Origin: Acholeplasmatales bacterium Tener_01
GTDB lineage: Bacteria; Bacillota_I; Bacilli_A; ML615J-28; CAG-698
Length of the DNA stretch: 8,846 bases
Direction: 5' to 3'
NCBI GenBank assembly: GCA_001604495.1
Contig: LVBR01000046.1
Coordinates: forward strand, 1 to 8,846
The translations under genes and the position numbers were made by a program. The stretch's first letter is position 1. Each line of letters begins with the position of its first letter. Of the stretch, positions 6,554 through 8,846 are shown piece by piece. The notes under the pieces are model-generated. The model was given only the letters and a program-made list of their open reading frames with translations, had not been told where the DNA came from and did no database searches.

Positions 6554-7852
6554 ATGATTGATATTAAGCTATTAAGAACAAATCCAGAATTAGTTAAGGA
6601 AAACATTAAAAAGAAATTTCAAGATGAAAAACTTCCTTTAGTTGATGAAGTAATCGAACTTGATGAAAAGATTAGAAAACTAAAAGCTGAAGGTGATGAA
6701 CTTCGTGCTTATAAAAACAAAGCATCAAGCATGATTGGTCAACTAATGCGTGAAAAGAAAATTGATGAAGCTAATAACATCAAGAAAGAATTAGCACTAC
6801 TTCCTGAGAAAATTAGCGAAAACGAAGCACAAACAAATGAAATTGAAGCTAGAATCAAAAAGATAATGATGACTATTCCTAACATCATTGATCCGACTGT
6901 TCCAATTGGTAGGGATGATAGCGAAAATGTTGAAATAGAAAGATTCTTAGAACCAAAGACTCCAAGTTATGAAGTTCCATATCACCTAGATATCATTGAA
7001 AAGTTAGGTGGAATCGATCTAGATAGTGCAAGAAGAGTTGCTGGTAACGGATTCTATTATTTAATTGGCGATATCGCAAGACTACACTCTGCAGTTATTA
7101 CATACGCAAGAGATTTTATGATTGATAAAGGATTTACTTATTGTATTCCACCATTTATGATTCGTAGCGATGTTGTTACTGGTGTAATGAGCTTTGCTGA
7201 AATGGATGCAATGATGTATAAGATTGAAGGCGAAGACTTATATCTAATTGGTACTAGTGAACATTCAATGATTGGTAAGTTTATTGGTCAATTCTTAGAA
7301 AAGAAAGATTTACCTTATACATTAACAAGTTATTCTCCTTGCTTCAGAAAAGAAAAAGGTGCTCACGGAATTGAAGAAAGAGGAATTTACCGTATTCATC
7401 AATTCGAAAAACAAGAAATGATCGTTGTATGTGAACCAGAAGATTCAAAAGCTTGGTTTGAAAAGATGTATAACTTTACTGTTGAATTATTCACAAGTAT
7501 GCAAATTCCTGTTAGAACTTTGGAATGTTGCAGTGGTGACTTAGCAGATCTTAAGGTTAAAAGTATTGATGTAGAGGCTTGGAGCCCTCGTCAACAAAAG
7601 TATTTCGAAGTTGGTAGTTGCTCTAATTTAGGAGATGCTCAAGCAAGACGTCTTGGTATTAGAATTAAGGGTGAAGATGGAAATTACTTTGCTCATACAC
7701 TTAATAATACTGTTGTTGCTCCACCTAGAATGCTAATTGCATTGCTTGAAAACCATATGAACGAAGACGGAAGTATCAATATTCCTGAAGTTTTAAGACC
7801 ATATATGGGTGGAAAGAAGATAATTGAAGTAAAGAAAGCAAGTTCTAAGTAA
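6554..7852 (+). CDS. serS: Seryl-tRNA synthetase
   Basis: A cytoplasmic class II synthetase that attaches serine to tRNA-Ser (432 residues, normal length about 420-430). Residues about 27-105 form the charged helical-hairpin arm that grips the long variable arm of tRNA-Ser. The catalytic core follows: motif 1 around GFTYCIPP (P200), the serine-binding loop GTSEH (233-237, T234 and E236 kept), motif 2 FRKE (R265, E267) with YRIHQFEKQE, and motif 3 with R392 in PPRMLIALLEN. Odd: bacterial enzymes usually read TAEVP and NGSGLAVGR where this one has TSEHS and NNTVVAPPR. Together with the IDVEAW segment these look more like archaeal/eukaryal SerRS, while IPEVLRPYMGG near the end looks bacterial. 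The key ATP and serine residues are kept, so it should be active. As the only gene behind a Ser T-box it is probably the housekeeping enzyme. Confidence 0.97.
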   Translation: MIDIKLLRTNPELVKENIKKKFQDEKLPLVDEVIELDEKIRKLKAEGDELRAYKNKASSMIGQLMREKKIDEANNIKKELALLPEKISENEAQTNEIEARIKKIMMTIPNIIDPTVPIGRDDSENVEIERFLEPKTPSYEVPYHLDIIEKLGGIDLDSARRVAGNGFYYLIGDIARLHSAVITYARDFMIDKGFTYCIPPFMIRSDVVTGVMSFAEMDAMMYKIEGEDLYLIGTSEHSMIGKFIGQFLEKKDLPYTLTSYSPCFRKEKGAHGIEERGIYRIHQFEKQEMIVVCEPEDSKAWFEKMYNFTVELFTSMQIPVRTLECCSGDLADLKVKSIDVEAWSPRQQKYFEVGSCSNLGDAQARRLGIRIKGEDGNYFAHTLNNTVVAPPRMLIALLENHMNEDGSINIPEVLRPYMGGKKIIEVKKASSK

Positions 7853-7868
7853 TTAGAACTTCTTTTTT
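7840..7868 (+). terminator. serS terminator overlapping the stop codon
   Basis: A perfect 9-bp stem, AAGTTCTAA (7840-7848) with TTAGAACTT (7853-7861), closed by the tetraloop GTAA (7849-7852, GNRA type), then C and six Ts (7863-7868). The left arm covers the last Ser-Ser-Lys codons of serS, and the loop holds the TAA stop (7850-7852). Confidence 0.85.
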
Positions 7869-7874
7869 ACATAA

Positions 7875-7903
7875 TTGACAACAATCTTTTGTTAGTTTAT
7901 AAT
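7875..7903 (+). promoter_or_regulatory. Consensus sigma-A promoter for the 7928 gene
   Basis: Perfect TTGACA (7875-7880) and TATAAT (7898-7903) with a 17-bp spacer. Transcription would start near 7910, only about five bases before the ribosome site AGGAGG (7915-7920), which is seven bases ahead of the ATG at 7928. The gene thus has its own strong start with almost no leader. Confidence 0.88.
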
Positions 7904-7927
7904 CATATATAGAGAGGAGGAGCAAAA

Positions 7928-8846
7928 ATGTTTTTAAGTTTTATTGATGTATTCTTAATTGTCGTTATAATTTTAGTGTTCGCTATTTGCGGATTCATTG
8001 TTTTTGCACTCCTTAAAACAGTAGTTTTCAAAAACCCTTATATTAAGGCTATTAGAAAACCTCATCTAAGCAGTGGAAAAATAGATGAATATCAAAAATC
8101 CCTTGAAACAATACTAACAAATAGGCTTGATAAAGCACTACTTGATCTATTCCCTAATGCAATGATTAGAGGAAAACTAGTATATTTCAAGAGTGGCTTA
8201 ATGTATATATATAGAAATAACGAAATTGAAGCGATGAATATCTTGATTGATATTCCACTTAATAGTCTTAACCCTAATGAAGTAGAATTTGATGATCAAT
8301 ATGTTATTGGTAATAATACTTATCGATCTAAAGTTGAATTATATACTTTGATGGATTCTATTGAAACAATGCTTTTAGAAGATAAAGGTATTAAGCTTAA
8401 TATTAAAGTATTAATTTATGAAAAAGCCCAAACAAATAGTGAGATGATTGCCTATTTGTTTGACAAGGGTGAAAGATTTGATTTGATCATTGGTGAAGGA
8501 GGAAAGATTTTAGACCCTCTTTCAACAAACCTTAGAAGTTACTATTCATTCTTAGGTGTTGGTGTTAATGAAAAGTTAACATTTAAGTTTAAAACTAAAC
8601 GTGCCGCAAAAGGTAACCTTCGCTTATCAGCATTTATTGGCGAAATGTTAAATGGCAATTTGTTTAGCTTAAAATCCAACAAGGAATTATTAAGGTTTGC
8701 TTTATATGTTGGTAAAGATATGTCGTTCGGTAATAGATTTATCATCAATAATATTGTATGGCTACCAAGAGTTGGTGAAAAATTAATCGATGATGAGATT
8801 AAATTCATAAGTTCGGCATGGAGAACATATTTTGTTTTTGATGAAA
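7928..8846 (+). CDS. Membrane-anchored, M20 peptidase-like protein lacking the metal site (partial, runs off the window)
   Basis: An open frame of 306 codons with no stop before the edge. Residues about 5-32 are one hydrophobic helix, followed by LLKTVVFKNP and a soluble part presumably outside the membrane. I read the soluble part as a divergent M20 carboxypeptidase S/PM20D1-like fold. The motifs line up in order: LFPN and GLMYIYRN, NILIDIPLNSL (104-114) where M20 has the AHxDVVP motif, IGNNTYRSK (127-135) where it has GRGxxDxK, IYEKAQTN (163-170) where it has GHDEEVGG, FDLIIGEGG (184-192) where it has DEGG, then GVNEK (212-216), and MSFGNR through IVWLP near 265-280. The usual metal-binding His, Asp and Glu-Glu residues are missing, and no His occurs after the one near residue 52. 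E190 may be a surviving ligand. A pseudoenzyme is the best reading. The family call rests on memory of motifs, not an alignment. It has its own promoter and strong ribosome site, so it is not simply decaying. Confidence 0.8.
   Translation, partial: MFLSFIDVFLIVVIILVFAICGFIVFALLKTVVFKNPYIKAIRKPHLSSGKIDEYQKSLETILTNRLDKALLDLFPNAMIRGKLVYFKSGLMYIYRNNEIEAMNILIDIPLNSLNPNEVEFDDQYVIGNNTYRSKVELYTLMDSIETMLLEDKGIKLNIKVLIYEKAQTNSEMIAYLFDKGERFDLIIGEGGKILDPLSTNLRSYYSFLGVGVNEKLTFKFKTKRAAKGNLRLSAFIGEMLNGNLFSLKSNKELLRFALYVGKDMSFGNRFIINNIVWLPRVGEKLIDDEIKFISSAWRTYFVFDE

Noticed and set aside
1..8846. CRISPR arrays, insertion sequences, tRNA or rRNA genes, phage or defence genes.
   Set aside because: No spaced direct repeats, transposase frames, tRNA-like cloverleafs or rRNA-like sequence were seen; the window is conserved core genome apart from the final gene.

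Overview
The window reads as a bacterial chromosome segment from a low-GC Gram-positive lineage (Bacillota, Bacilli-like). The support is the gene order yaaA-recF-gyrB-gyrA, which is the block next to the replication origin in Bacilli. A tRNA-Ser-sensing T-box leader upstream of serS, strong AGGAGG ribosome sites and consensus TTGACA/TATAAT promoters also fit. Trp is encoded by TGG and no in-frame TGA occurs in any gene, so the genetic code is standard rather than that of Mycoplasma. An uncultivated gut-type member of the Bacilli or Erysipelotrichia is my guess. All six genes lie on the + strand.

Positions 1-331 are AT-rich and non-coding. They hold two DnaA-box-like 9-mers in tandem (161-169 and 182-190) and a promoter (283-310). 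From there a tightly packed operon runs: yaaA (332-541), recF (542-1612, starting directly after the yaaA stop), gyrB (about 1614-3542) and gyrA (3553-6246). A hairpin terminator follows gyrA at 6248-6282. The operon joins an S4-domain ribosome-associated protein, the RecF gap-repair ATPase and both subunits of DNA gyrase.

A perfect promoter (6281-6309) abuts that terminator and drives a T-box riboswitch (about 6316-6541) controlling seryl-tRNA synthetase (serS, 6554-7852). The serS terminator (7840-7868) begins inside the coding sequence and has the stop codon in its loop. Another perfect promoter (7875-7903) then drives a sixth gene (7928 to the window edge, open). This is a membrane-anchored protein whose fold pattern looks like an M20-family (carboxypeptidase S/PM20D1-like) peptidase that has lost its metal-binding motifs.

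Most of the window is conserved housekeeping DNA. The parts that deserve a second look are the catalytically degenerate M20-like protein at the right edge, a roughly 60-residue acidic N-terminal extension on GyrA, a SerRS whose serine-binding and motif 3 segments look archaeal/eukaryal rather than bacterial, and possible origin elements upstream of yaaA.
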